Origin: an uncultured Oscillospiraceae bacterium
GTDB lineage: Bacteria; Bacillota; Clostridia; Oscillospirales; Ruminococcaceae
Length of the DNA: 64,000 bases
Assembly: GCA_910579125.1 (NCBI GenBank)
Contig: CAJTTH010000007.1
Coordinates: forward strand, 3,352-67,351
Direction: 5' to 3'
Positions 40,871 to 49,046 of the stretch are shown here, in pieces. The notes beneath the pieces were generated by a model. The model did no database searches and had not been told where the DNA came from. It saw only the letters and a list, made by a program, of their open reading frames with translations. Numbering within the stretch: position 1 is the first letter of the stretch; every line of letters starts with the position of its first letter. Made by a program: the position numbers and the translations under genes.

Positions 40871-41365
40871 TTATTTTAGCGGAAATACCATTGCGATCAA
40901 TATTCCGAGCAACGAACCCGCAAGCACCTCTATCGGCGTATGTCCGAGAAATTCCTTGAGATCCTTTTGATTAACGAGTTCGTCTATGTCGGGATCCTCG
41001 TCGCCGCCGCTGAGCTGCGATATCTCATCGTCGAGATTATCAACGATATGCCGCAGCTTGTTCAGCTCCTTAGCGTGCAGCCCCGCGTTGTACCGCACGC
41101 TCATCGCGTCGTAGATAACGATCGCCATAAGCAGCGCCGCAAAAGCAAATTCCGTGCTTGTAAAGCCCTTTAGCCGCAGCGTGTAAAGCGCGACGGAAAC
41201 CACCAGCGACGAGTGCGACGACGGCATTCCGCCCGCGCCCGTTATCCTTTCGGGATCGAACGTCTTGTATTTTATTGAATAGTGAAGCGTTTTCAGCACC
41301 TGCGCCACTATCCACGATATAAAACCCACCGAGATAATAGGGTTCAGCATTAACAATTTCATCAT
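40871..41365 (-). CDS. Divergent PAP2-family membrane protein
   Basis: 164 residues with four or so membrane segments. The GGMPSSHSSLVVSVAL block is the phosphatase-like motif of the divergent PAP2 (YuiD-like, DUF212) family, followed by VRYNAGLHAKELN and HTPIEVLAGSLLG. Members may dephosphorylate prenyl or lipid phosphates, which fits its place between ispA and dxs. Two adjacent ATGs make the start uncertain by one codon. Confidence 0.85.
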   Translation of the reverse strand: MMKLLMLNPIISVGFISWIVAQVLKTLHYSIKYKTFDPERITGAGGMPSSHSSLVVSVALYTLRLKGFTSTEFAFAALLMAIVIYDAMSVRYNAGLHAKELNKLRHIVDNLDDEISQLSGGDEDPDIDELVNQKDLKEFLGHTPIEVLAGSLLGILIAMVFPLK

Positions 41366-41385
41366 TTTTTAAGCATAGTCCTCCG

Positions 41386-42273
41386 TCAATAATGACGATC
41401 TAAAAGCATATTTGTAAGCCCGACAAGGAACTCGTTGTCCTCGAAGTCCGCAAGCAGCTCCGCCGCCTGCGCCGTGAGCGTCCGCGCCTGTTCCCGCGCT
41501 TTTTCGAGACCCACCGCCGTGACATATGTGTACTTTTCGTCCGCCTTATCACTGCCGACGGGCTTTCCGAGCAGCTTTTCGTCTGCGGTAATATCGAGGA
41601 TATCGTCGACGATTTGAAACGCCAGACCCAACCGCTGACCGTAACTCCCCGCCGCAAGCTGCTTATCCGCACCCGCGCCTGCCGCGATACACCCCGCCTT
41701 GCAGCAGAATTCGAGCAGCGCGCCCGTTTTCATTCGGTACATTTCAAGGATAACGCCCACAGGCGGCTGCTTTCCCTCGTTTTCAAGGTCGACGGTCTGA
41801 CCGCCGATCATTCCCGAGATACCCGAAAGCTCACCCAGCAGCTTTATAATGCGGAGCGCCGCATCCTGTGAGAGCGTTTTCTTCAAGCCTGCCTCGGCGA
41901 TTATCTGAAACGGAAGTATCGCCAGCGCGTCGCCCGCAAGCACAGCCGCCGCCTCGCCGAACGCCTTGTGGCACGAGGGCTTTCCGCGCCGCATATCGTC
42001 GTCGTCCATACACGGCAGATCGTCGTGGATAAGCGAGAACGTATGCATCATCTCGATAGCGCACGCAACGGGCAGAGCAGTTTCCGGTTCGCCGCCGCAC
42101 ACGCGGCAGAATTCCATAACGAGCACCGGACGAATACGCTTTCCCCCCGCCGATAAGCTGTAACGCGCCGCGTCCGCAACTCTTTTTTGCAGGCACTCAA
42201 CCTCGGGGAGATACCTTTGCAGCGCCTCTTCGGTCATTTCCGCATAGTCCGCGAGCCTCTCTTTAACGTCCAT
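41386..42273 (-). CDS. ispA: Polyprenyl (farnesyl/geranylgeranyl) diphosphate synthase
   Basis: 295 residues. The first Asp-rich motif lies in LIHDDLPCMDDDDMRRGKP and the second is FQIVDDILDI, both needed for Mg2+-diphosphate binding. It condenses isopentenyl diphosphate units into C15 or C20 prenyl diphosphate. Its ATG overlaps the xseB stop by one base (TAATG). Product chain length is inferred only from family and neighbours. Confidence 0.93.
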   Translation of the reverse strand: MDVKERLADYAEMTEEALQRYLPEVECLQKRVADAARYSLSAGGKRIRPVLVMEFCRVCGGEPETALPVACAIEMMHTFSLIHDDLPCMDDDDMRRGKPSCHKAFGEAAAVLAGDALAILPFQIIAEAGLKKTLSQDAALRIIKLLGELSGISGMIGGQTVDLENEGKQPPVGVILEMYRMKTGALLEFCCKAGCIAAGAGADKQLAAGSYGQRLGLAFQIVDDILDITADEKLLGKPVGSDKADEKYTYVTAVGLEKAREQARTLTAQAAELLADFEDNEFLVGLTNMLLDRHY

Positions 42274-42449
42274 TACTGCTCCTCCAGCTTTTCAACGGTG
42301 AGCTTCGCGCCGTCAATGTATTCCTTGAGCTTTTTGGTAAGCTCCACAGCCTCCGTATATAATTTCATGCTTTCGTCGAGCGGAAGATCAGAGGCTTTCA
42401 TTTTCTCCGAGATCTCCGCAAGCCTTTTCATTTCCTTTTCAAAATCCAT
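42273..42449 (-). CDS. xseB: Exodeoxyribonuclease VII small subunit
   Basis: 58 residues, ending ...KLTVEKLEEQ. Typical XseB pattern: an N-terminal FEKEMKRLAEISEKM helix, DLPLDESMKLYTEAVEL and a short basic tail. Together with XseA it makes exonuclease VII, which degrades single-stranded DNA. It starts 1 bp after the xseA stop and overlaps ispA by 1 bp. Confidence 0.93.
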   Translation of the reverse strand: MDFEKEMKRLAEISEKMKASDLPLDESMKLYTEAVELTKKLKEYIDGAKLTVEKLEEQ

Positions 42450-42450
42450 T

Positions 42451-43671
42451 TTACTGTTCCTTTACTTCCTTGACCGCAGCCGAAACGCTGCCCTTGTTGA
42501 ACGTCACGTCAATTATATCGCCGACCGCGAGCTCGCCCGCGCTCCTGATGGTCTTACCGTTATGCTTAGCCGCTGAATATCCGCGCGACAGCACCGCCAT
42601 GGGATTGAGGTCGGACACCGACTGCGCGTGCTTTTGCAGCGCGAACTCCGCGTTTTCGAGTTTTCTGTGTATCGACTGCGAAATGCTCTCGGAAAAACGT
42701 GACAAGCTCTGCTCCCACCGCAGTATACGGTTCTTCGGGGAGTTCAGCTGAACGTCCTTTTCCAACAGCACGAGCCGTCTTTCGCGAACGTCTATCAGCC
42801 GCCGCATCTCGTTGTGGAAAAATTGTTCTATCCCATCAAGCCTTGCCGCCTCGCCCGCCGCTTCCCGCGTCACTATGACCGCCGCCGACGTCGGTGTTGA
42901 AGCGCTCACGTCCGCAACGTCGTCCGACAGCGAGTGATCGACCTCGTGACCCACCGCGCTCACGGTCGGTATCGTTGAAGCGAATATCTCCCTCGCGAGT
43001 TCCTCCGAATTAAAGCAGTCCAGATCCTCCTTAGAACCGCCGCCGCGCGCGATTATCATCACGTCCGCGCCGATGGTCTGCGCTCTGCGGACAGCCGCCA
43101 CCAGCGACGGTACGGCGTTCGCGCCCTGAACCTGTGCGGGAACACACACCAGCGTAACCGCGGGAAACGTCGCCGCTACCTTATCGCAGATATCGTGCCA
43201 CACCGCGCCCGTCGGTGAAGTCACGACCGCTATTTTCTTCGGGAAACGCGGCAGCGGACGGTGTTGATTAAACAACCCCTCATTGCGCAGACGCTCCGTC
43301 AAAAGCTGCAAAGCCGCCGCTCTCGCGCCCTCGCCGTAGGGGATTATGTCCTCGCCCTTTATCTGATACTTGCTCGCCTTAGGGCTTATCGAGACGCTCC
43401 CGAGCACTATGATCTCGTCACCCGCCTGCGGCAGATACGTCAGCCGCGACGACGCCTTGAATATCGCCACGTCCAGTACGCTCTTATCGCCGTCGCTGTC
43501 GCGCAGCGAAATGAATATCCAGTCCATATACGCACTTTTATGCTGCACCGTGATCTTAGTCACCTCACCGCACACTCCGATATTGCACAGCGACGGACAG
43601 CTCATAAGCGCACTCTCGACATGCTCCGTAAACTCCTTTACGGACAAAACCAAAGTACCGTCGTCAAGCAT
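42451..43671 (-). CDS. xseA: Exodeoxyribonuclease VII large subunit
   Basis: 406 residues: an N-terminal OB fold (ITVQHKSAYMDWIFISLRD), then the catalytic region (VVTSPTGAVWHDI, IIARGGGSKEDLDCFN, VSAVGHEVDHSLSDDVAD, ASTPTSAA) and a coiled-coil tail binding XseB. ATG at 43671 has GAGGGAA upstream; it overlaps the nusB stop by 8 bp. Confidence 0.95.
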   Translation of the reverse strand: MLDDGTLVLSVKEFTEHVESALMSCPSLCNIGVCGEVTKITVQHKSAYMDWIFISLRDSDGDKSVLDVAIFKASSRLTYLPQAGDEIIVLGSVSISPKASKYQIKGEDIIPYGEGARAAALQLLTERLRNEGLFNQHRPLPRFPKKIAVVTSPTGAVWHDICDKVAATFPAVTLVCVPAQVQGANAVPSLVAAVRRAQTIGADVMIIARGGGSKEDLDCFNSEELAREIFASTIPTVSAVGHEVDHSLSDDVADVSASTPTSAAVIVTREAAGEAARLDGIEQFFHNEMRRLIDVRERRLVLLEKDVQLNSPKNRILRWEQSLSRFSESISQSIHRKLENAEFALQKHAQSVSDLNPMAVLSRGYSAAKHNGKTIRSAGELAVGDIIDVTFNKGSVSAAVKEVKEQ

Positions 43672-44074
43672 TTTCAAGTTCCCTCATATACGAATTGAGT
43701 ATCCCGTTTATAAATCCGCTGTCCGCTTTCAGCGAGTACTTCTTCGCCAGCTCCACAGCCTCGTTTATCGCAGCGGCGTTCGGTACTCTGTCGCAGTATT
43801 TCATCTCGTAAACGGCAATTTTAAGTATTATCATATTCACCTTGGCGATACGCGAGACCGACCTCGACGCGGAAAATTTCGCGATTATATCGCGCAGCTC
43901 CTCGTCGTGCTCCATAACGCCCTTTACTATCTCATCCGTCTGCTCGTTTTTCGCCATATCGAACGCTTCGGCGTTCAGCTCGTCTATTTCCTCGAGCGTT
44001 GTGCCGAACATCAGCTGATACAAAATCAGAAATGCGCCCTCGCGAACCTCCGGACGGCTTAATTTTTCACTCAT
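43664..44074 (-). CDS. nusB: Transcription antitermination factor NusB
   Basis: 136 residues, the usual length. The N-terminal REGAFLILYQLMFG and C-terminal YCDRVPNAAAINEAVELAKKYS...GFINGILN segments are diagnostic. NusB binds boxA RNA with NusE (S10) during rRNA transcription. It sits 15 bp after the Asp23-family gene. Confidence 0.94.
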   Translation of the reverse strand: MSEKLSRPEVREGAFLILYQLMFGTTLEEIDELNAEAFDMAKNEQTDEIVKGVMEHDEELRDIIAKFSASRSVSRIAKVNMIILKIAVYEMKYCDRVPNAAAINEAVELAKKYSLKADSGFINGILNSYMRELENA

Positions 44075-44089
44075 CTGCCCACCCCGATC

Positions 44090-44455
44090 TTATTCTTCCG
44101 CAGCGGGCTGCCCGTTTTCTTTATAGCTTACTCCCGCGATATTAACGTCTACCTTTGTCACCGTAAAGCCTGTCATATTCTGGACCGCGCTTTTTACGCT
44201 GCGCTGGATATTTTCCGCGACCTTTACCGCGTTATATCCCTCGATGACCGAAATGTCGAACTTAATCGCCGCCGCTTCCCCGAGTATTCTCGCACGGACT
44301 GGTCCGCGGAATTTCGACATTGCGGACGGCGCCTCAAGGTGCTGTCCGTTTGCGGCAACGCCCTCGATCTCGCACGCGGCTGTCTCCGCGATCTTCAATA
44401 TTACCTCTTCCGAAACCTTGATACTGCCCGCAGTATGTCTTTTAGATGTTTCCAT
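44090..44455 (-). CDS. Asp23/Gls24-family envelope stress protein
   Basis: 121 residues with the family's GSIKVSEEVILKIAETAACEIEGV start and VAENIQRSVKSAVQNMTGF...VDVNIAGV end. Homologues are abundant membrane-associated cytoplasmic proteins tied to cell-envelope stress and typically precede nusB in Clostridia. It is the first gene of the long operon ending in recN. Confidence 0.9.
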   Translation of the reverse strand: METSKRHTAGSIKVSEEVILKIAETAACEIEGVAANGQHLEAPSAMSKFRGPVRARILGEAAAIKFDISVIEGYNAVKVAENIQRSVKSAVQNMTGFTVTKVDVNIAGVSYKENGQPAAEE

Positions 44456-44547
44456 ATTTCCTCCCGATCCAAAAACGTTTTGCCGTCTTGCTGCCGATCA
44501 TAAATTTTCCAAGCGGCTCAATGCCGCATTTTTCCTTATACTACATT

Positions 44548-44576
44548 ATTATACCACAAACTCCGATAATAAACAA
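44548..44576 (-). promoter_or_regulatory. Promoter of the asp23-to-recN operon
   Basis: On the minus strand TTGTTT (44571-44576), 17-bp spacer, TATAAT (44548-44553). A small GCGGCATTGAGCCGC hairpin follows in the leader. Confidence 0.72.
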
Positions 44577-44667
44577 GTGCTTTTTTAAAGAAAACTGTAA
44601 CCAAATTCATTTTTCGGAATAAAATGCGATTAGAGCAAGCAAAATCGGCAGAAAGGCGGTGAACGGT

Positions 44668-44844
44668 ATGCGGGGACCGAGAAGAAGAAAACGCAGACGC
44701 TGCGGCGCGGGAACGGGGATCGTGCTGGCGATAGCGGCGTTTCTGGGCGCTCTTATGTGCCTTTCCTTTTTCTCGTTCAAGGTAATGCTGTTCGTTATCG
44801 CCGTGCTGCTGATAGTGCTGGGGATTTTCCTTTTGCGGTTATGA
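44668..44844 (+). CDS. Small two-helix membrane protein
   Basis: 58 residues. A strongly basic N-terminus (MRGPRRRKRRRC) is followed by two hydrophobic segments (GIVLAIAAFLGALMC and VMLFVIAVLLIVLGIFLL). ATG at 44668 has GGCGGTG about 6 nt upstream; a GTG three codons earlier is a weaker choice. It lies 14 bp before spoVM on the same strand, so it may belong to the sporulation programme, but I do not recognise a named family. Confidence 0.65.
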   Translation: MRGPRRRKRRRCGAGTGIVLAIAAFLGALMCLSFFSFKVMLFVIAVLLIVLGIFLLRL

Positions 44845-44858
44845 GAGGAGAGTTACAT

Positions 44859-44945
44859 ATGAAAGTTGTCGTAGTGAAAAGTCCTAAAATGTTCGTCGGC
44901 TTTTTAAGGCTGATGTTCGGCATCAAAAAATCCGAGATGACATAA
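44859..44945 (+). CDS. spoVM: Stage V sporulation protein M (spore coat basement anchor)
   Basis: 28 residues, MKVVVVKSPKMFVGFLRLMF then GIKKSEMT, with the SpoVM pattern K.PK...G..R...G and an amphipathic helix. In Bacillus SpoVM sits on the convex outer forespore membrane and recruits SpoIVA to start coat assembly; curvature sensing depends on the Pro near residue 9, present here. GGAGAG precedes ATG. It is immediately followed by a terminator and lies convergent to spoIIIAH. It is easily missed by gene callers because of its size. Confidence 0.85.
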   Translation: MKVVVVKSPKMFVGFLRLMFGIKKSEMT

Positions 44946-44950
44946 GCCAA

Positions 44951-44976
44951 GCCGCAGCCCCGTACAAGGCTGCGGC
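44951..44976. terminator. Terminator between spoVM and spoIIIAH
   Basis: GCCGCAGCC pairs with GGCTGCGGC around an 8-nt loop. U-tracts are weak on both sides, but it closes both convergent units. Confidence 0.65.
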
Positions 44977-44981
44977 AAACG

Positions 44982-45515
44982 TTATTTCACCTCAACGATC
45001 GTTATGTTATCGCTCGCGACCTCTACCTCCGAAAGCAACGTCGACTTTATTTTCGCAGCGCCCGCCGCGTCCAGACCGTCCGTCTTGACGATAATATTCG
45101 CGCCGCCCTCGCTTAAATAGCACAGCGCGTCCGCAAACCCCTGCGCTTTCAGCAGCGTTTCAATTTTATTCTCGCTTTCGATAACGTTGCTTAAGTTCTG
45201 CGCGTTTGTTTCCACTACTGTCAACTCGTCCTTGGTCATATCGCCGCCGTTATACATACTCGCGATGACCTGTGCTGCCTCGTCGCGCGTCTGCTGCTTA
45301 TCCAGCCGAGCCTGCGCGAAATACGCGTCACCGCTTACGTTATTCGCCACGAACGACGTATCGCCGTAGTTCGCGCCAACCTCCGCCGACGGCTGAGTCA
45401 CGTCCTTCTTCCCCGACGACACGATGAAATTCACCGCTACCGCCGCGCCCAGAAGCACCGTCAGCGACGCTATCACTATCTGTTTCTTCCCGATAATCAA
45501 ATTTAATCTCTTCAT
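44982..45515 (-). CDS. spoIIIAH: Stage III sporulation protein AH
   Basis: 177 residues: a short cytoplasmic N-terminus, one membrane helix (IVIASLTVLLGAAVAVNFIV) and a ring-forming domain exposed between the two spore membranes (from about residue 100, ending VASDNITIVEVK). In Bacillus it binds forespore SpoIIQ to form the mother cell-forespore channel. It is separated from spoIIIAG by a 275-bp repeat-filled gap; RBS AAGGAG comes straight after the palindromic element. Confidence 0.9.
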   Translation of the reverse strand: MKRLNLIIGKKQIVIASLTVLLGAAVAVNFIVSSGKKDVTQPSAEVGANYGDTSFVANNVSGDAYFAQARLDKQQTRDEAAQVIASMYNGGDMTKDELTVVETNAQNLSNVIESENKIETLLKAQGFADALCYLSEGGANIIVKTDGLDAAGAAKIKSTLLSEVEVASDNITIVEVK

Positions 45516-45535
45516 AATTTCTCCTTATCTTAAAA

Positions 45536-45640
45536 TGCAAAAGCTCGCATCGCGCGGCTTTGCCGCGCTAGCCGAGCAGCATTGCCTCCGCTCCGCTCGC
45601 TTTGCTCGCTCCTCTGCGGCAATGTTGCTCTTTGCTGTTA
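45536..45640 (-). repeat. Palindromic intergenic repeat, copy B (spoIIIAG-spoIIIAH)
   Basis: Shares AAAAGCTCGCA, GCTAGCC and CCTCCGCT with copy A (18240-18338) and has the same distance (20 bp) to the next start codon. It includes GCGCGGC/GCCGCGC and a long arm pair, GAGCAGCATTGCC with GGCAATGTTGCTC (one G:U). Confidence 0.6.
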
Positions 45641-45704
45641 AGCTCCTCCCCTGTTTGAGCAATTAATTACGCGCCACACCAAACAGGAGATCCACACGCG
45701 GCTT

Positions 45705-45790
45705 TTGCGGTGTTTTGCGAAGCAAAACCGAATTGCCATTAGGGCAATTCGAGCAAAAACGCAGAGGGTTTCGGCGAAGCCGAAACTTAG
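45705..45790. repeat. Three successive perfect hairpins downstream of spoIIIAG
   Basis: GTTTTGC-GAA-GCAAAAC, GAATTGCC-ATTA-GGGCAATTC and GTTTCGGC-GAA-GCCGAAAC lie in a row, two with the same GAA loop. They start right after the spoIIIAG stop on the minus strand and may act as terminator or mRNA-stabilising structures, or be part of the same repeat family. Confidence 0.55.
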
Positions 45791-46324
45791 CTAACAGGTC
45801 ACATAAACCTTGGACAGCCCGATATTCAACGCCTTTGCGACCGCATTCGCGACGCGCTCCTTTACCACAGGGTCGGACGCGCCCGTGCAGACCACCGCCG
45901 CGCCGCGAACCTTGGGCAGCACCGTACCCGTTTGCAGAGGCTCCTTTGAGCTGCCCGCAAGAACCACCTCCGTTTCCTTTTTACCGCTTTGAGCGCTGCC
46001 CTCCGGTTTGCTCTCGGACGAGCTTTCAGAACGTCTGTCCTTTTCAAAGACCCTCTCCGAGACTGTGTCCAGCGTCACCATGACCGTCACCTCACCCGCG
46101 CCGTCTATCTGCGACACCAGCTGCACCAGCCGCTGTTCAAGCTCGCGCTCAATTTCGGCGGCGTTCTCGTTTGCCGCGTAAGGCTCGGTGACGTTCTTTT
46201 CCCCGCGTTCGCAGGAAACAGTGCTGAGCAGCAGCAACAGCATTACCGCAACCGCGCCCGCAACTACGATCTTTCTGCCCTTATCCCCGAGCAGAACCTC
46301 CTTAATTCGCTCCGATAACCTCAC
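45791..46324 (-). CDS. spoIIIAG: Stage III sporulation protein AG
   Basis: 177 residues. One membrane helix (IVVAGAVAVMLLLLL), a Ser/Glu-rich middle, and a ring-building motif domain split by that insert (ELEQRLVQLVSQIDGAGEVTVMVTLD ... GAAVVCTGASDPVVKERVANAV). It forms part of the AH-AG secretion-like channel across the intermembrane space. Overlaps spoIIIAF by 4 bp. Confidence 0.92.
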   Translation of the reverse strand: MRLSERIKEVLLGDKGRKIVVAGAVAVMLLLLLSTVSCERGEKNVTEPYAANENAAEIERELEQRLVQLVSQIDGAGEVTVMVTLDTVSERVFEKDRRSESSSESKPEGSAQSGKKETEVVLAGSSKEPLQTGTVLPKVRGAAVVCTGASDPVVKERVANAVAKALNIGLSKVYVTC

Positions 46325-46788
46325 TCCTTTACCTCCGCCGTAACTTTTATATCCTCCGAAAGCTCGCGTGAGAGAAGCTCCGCCGCCGCTGCTGCCGCCG
46401 CATGCTCACCCTCGCCGAAGACGAGCTTTACCTGTGTAATATTTATGCTGTACAAACCCGAAATATTAACGATAACGTGAATTTCTTCGGGATAAATTTC
46501 GTGTTCGCCCAACAGCTTGTACAGCTTATCCGACATATCACTGCATATCTTCCGCTGTAAATTTTCATTGACGTTCGCCGTCATTCCCGAATAATTACCG
46601 TTTTCGCCGAGATCGTAGTTCTGCGTTCCGAGATCGACGTCCGCGCCCGTTACCGCCGTTATTCCCGTCAGCAGGAACACAGCCGCAATCAGCAGCGATA
46701 TCTGTTTCGCGTACTTGTTCTCCGGAACCAGCATTCTGAACAGCGCAGTACATATCGCCGCAATGCATACAGTCGACAAGAATTTCAT
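46321..46788 (-). CDS. spoIIIAF: Stage III sporulation protein AF
   Basis: 155 residues: two membrane helices (STVCIAAICTALFRML and ISLLIAAVFLLTGITAV), then a soluble ring-like domain (EIHVIVNISGLYSINITQVKL). ATG at 46788 has GGGGACGG upstream, 2 bp after spoIIIAE; a longer frame to 46854 overlaps AE and is unlikely. Confidence 0.9.
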   Translation of the reverse strand: MKFLSTVCIAAICTALFRMLVPENKYAKQISLLIAAVFLLTGITAVTGADVDLGTQNYDLGENGNYSGMTANVNENLQRKICSDMSDKLYKLLGEHEIYPEEIHVIVNISGLYSINITQVKLVFGEGEHAAAAAAAELLSRELSEDIKVTAEVKE

Positions 46789-46790
46789 TT

Positions 46791-47888
46791 TTACACCGTC
46801 CCCGTTATTGCCAACAGCAGCGCCGCCGCCAGAGTATTCAGCAGCAGAAAACACACTGTTACCGCGATTATTATCGTCATCACCGCACTGCAGCTTTTCA
46901 GCAGCGCGGTAAGCTCTTTAAGCCCGAACATCTCCGCCGCGTACTGCGAACAGGTAAGCGCCGCCTTGTAGCAGATAAGGCTCACCAGCGAAGGCAGTAT
47001 TATTGCCGCGACCGCGATCATTCCGTAAGTGCCTATGCTGCTTTTAAGCATGGTAATGCTTCCGCTGAACGTGTTCACCGCGTCGGAGATTGTTCCGCCG
47101 ACTATCGGAACGCCCTGCGATACCATAAACTTCGCCGCTTTTATCGCCGTATTGTCAGCCGCCGAAGCCACCAGAGTCTGCGCCGAAAGAACGCTCATGA
47201 ACACTGTCATTATCAGCGTTAGTCCCCACACCACAAACTTTTTCACAAGCTCTCCCAGCTTGTCCAGCTTTAATTCCGGGTGAACCGCTCCCGCCGTCGA
47301 CACGCCGATTACCGTGCCGCACAGCGGTGCTAAAAAGTTCACCGCCAGCTGCGAGAAAAGCTGCGTAGCCGCAAGCGCCGCAGAATTGACCGCCGTCGCC
47401 GTGGTGATATGCCCGAGCACCGCCGCTATCGCCGTGAACGCGGGAATGAAAACCAACATAAAATTTGCCGCCGCACTAAGCAGCCCCAGTGTTCCGTCCA
47501 GAACCTCGTACACCGCCGACGCGGCTATTCCCGCGCCGCACAGCACGCCCACCGCCGAAAGCACTCCTTTCATGCCGCCCTCCATGCATACGCTTTCGGC
47601 TATCGCGCAGAACAGCACCACTCCGCACAGCGAACACAGCAGCGCAAGCGGCTTTGTCGCACTCCCCTTGATCGTCTCCCAAATCTCTTTCAGTACTCCT
47701 CCGAACGTTAAATTCAGCGCGCCCGAGTTGTCGGGTGTTATCCCCTCGCTCTCGAGAATGCCGCGCGCATCGTCCGGGAGCGCCTCCGAAAGACTGTCCT
47801 GCCCGAAGTCAAGCTCCTCGGCGTAAGCAGTCGGAGAAAATAACAGAGTTAAAACAACGGTCAAAACAGCAAAATAAAACTTCTTCAT
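46791..47888 (-). CDS. spoIIIAE: Stage III sporulation protein AE
   Basis: 365 residues with an N-terminal signal sequence (FYFAVLTVVLTLLFSPTAYA) and about seven membrane helices. The family's GVVLFCAIAESV, NFLAPLCGTVIGV, VVWGLTLIMTVFMSVLS and PIVGGTISDAVNTFSG segments are present. It is the large membrane component of the SpoIIIA transport complex. Confidence 0.93.
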   Translation of the reverse strand: MKKFYFAVLTVVLTLLFSPTAYAEELDFGQDSLSEALPDDARGILESEGITPDNSGALNLTFGGVLKEIWETIKGSATKPLALLCSLCGVVLFCAIAESVCMEGGMKGVLSAVGVLCGAGIAASAVYEVLDGTLGLLSAAANFMLVFIPAFTAIAAVLGHITTATAVNSAALAATQLFSQLAVNFLAPLCGTVIGVSTAGAVHPELKLDKLGELVKKFVVWGLTLIMTVFMSVLSAQTLVASAADNTAIKAAKFMVSQGVPIVGGTISDAVNTFSGSITMLKSSIGTYGMIAVAAIILPSLVSLICYKAALTCSQYAAEMFGLKELTALLKSCSAVMTIIIAVTVCFLLLNTLAAALLLAITGTV

Positions 47889-47933
47889 AGCTTTTATGTT
47901 CCTTTAGCAAGCACAGAGTTGCTATCATAAATT

Positions 47934-48320
47934 CTAACCAATAAGCCCCGTTACCATATTAGCCAGATTAGTAAAGACCGGCAGCGAGATCGCCGCGATA
48001 GAAATTCTGCCGCCAAGCTCCAGTTTTGAAGCGACGGCGCTTTCCCCCGCATCGCGGGCACAGTCCGCCGAAAGCGTGGTAATATAGCACACCGCGAGCG
48101 CTTTAAGCAGCACCTTTGTAAATTCGCCGTCAATGCCGGCGCTCTCGGCAAGCTCCGCTATCGCCTTTATCGACGGCGCGGCAGTCGTTATCACGGCGGC
48201 GAGGATCGCAAGCCCCGCCGCTATCCCGACGAACACCGCGCTCTCGGGCTTTATTTGCCGCACGATAACGCACAGCGCCACTGTCAATATCCCAAATCCG
48301 CAAAGCGTTATAATATCCAT
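47934..48320 (-). CDS. spoIIIAD: Stage III sporulation protein AD
   Basis: 128 residues, hydrophobic, with the family's IRQIKPESAVFVGIAAG start and SADCARDAGESAVASKLELGG, then SLPVFTNLANMVTGLI at the C-terminus. It is an AC-like duplicated fold in the mother-cell membrane. Ends 45 bp before spoIIIAE. Confidence 0.93.
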   Translation of the reverse strand: MDIITLCGFGILTVALCVIVRQIKPESAVFVGIAAGLAILAAVITTAAPSIKAIAELAESAGIDGEFTKVLLKALAVCYITTLSADCARDAGESAVASKLELGGRISIAAISLPVFTNLANMVTGLIG

Positions 48321-48324
48321 AGCT

Positions 48325-48522
48325 TTACCACAGTCCGAAAACGTTCCGTATCGTCTCGAACAGCTCCTCGATAGCGGGTATTATCATCATCAGCACGATT
48401 ATCAGTCCCGCCACGGTAAGCATAACAGCCTGCTCGTCATGGTCGGTCTTTTTAAGAATTAAATTCAGCACCGCCACGATTATTCCCACCGCGGCGATCT
48501 TAAAAAGCAAGTCAAGCTCCAT
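48325..48522 (-). CDS. spoIIIAC: Stage III sporulation protein AC
   Basis: 65 residues, two membrane helices, with the family sequence LLFKIAAVGIIVAVLNLIL, then KKTDHDEQAVMLTVAG. It is 4 bp from spoIIIAD. Confidence 0.94.
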   Translation of the reverse strand: MELDLLFKIAAVGIIVAVLNLILKKTDHDEQAVMLTVAGLIIVLMMIIPAIEELFETIRNVFGLW

Positions 48523-48531
48523 AGTCCGTCC

Positions 48532-49008
48532 TCAAATAATAATTACCGCTGCCGCAATACCGCACAGCACACCCACCTGCATTACAGCCTTTCCCTTGCG
48601 CGTATACGCTTCACGCGCGGAACGCTCCATTTCGGAGAACCTCTCCGCGTAAGACCCGATAAGCCGCAGCGTGCCCTCTCTGTCCGAAGTGCCGATGCTC
48701 TGCCCCAGTTCCGCTAACAGCGCGGCTTCTCCATTCTTTTGCGGCAGCCGCGAGCATGCGTTCTCCCATGCGCTTTTTGCATCCTCACCGTTGTCGATAA
48801 ACCCACGCACAAGCTCCGCGAAACGTCCGTCCGCGCGGCATATCAGTTCGTCCAGCGTAAGCCCCGAGCAGCGTATCTCGATAAGGAAATTCCCCAACAT
48901 CTGCGATATCTCGCCCAGAAACAGCGCACGGTTTTTCAGCTCCCTGCTCCGCCGAAAGCCCTCCAGCAGACAGCAGCACAGCGCTATCATAGCCGCCAAC
49001 AATCTCAT
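48532..49008 (-). CDS. spoIIIAB: Stage III sporulation protein AB
   Basis: 158 residues with an N-terminal membrane helix and a C-terminal one (VMQVGVLCGIAAAVIII). The segment between has the GspF-like helical pattern (GEISQMLGNFLIEIRCSGLTL ... LAELGQSIGTSDREGTLRLI). It is thought to couple the SpoIIIAA ATPase to the membrane channel. Confidence 0.92.
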   Translation of the reverse strand: MRLLAAMIALCCCLLEGFRRSRELKNRALFLGEISQMLGNFLIEIRCSGLTLDELICRADGRFAELVRGFIDNGEDAKSAWENACSRLPQKNGEAALLAELGQSIGTSDREGTLRLIGSYAERFSEMERSAREAYTRKGKAVMQVGVLCGIAAAVIII

Positions 49009-49046
49009 ATCATCACCCTCGTCAAATCGGCATAAGCATACTTTTT

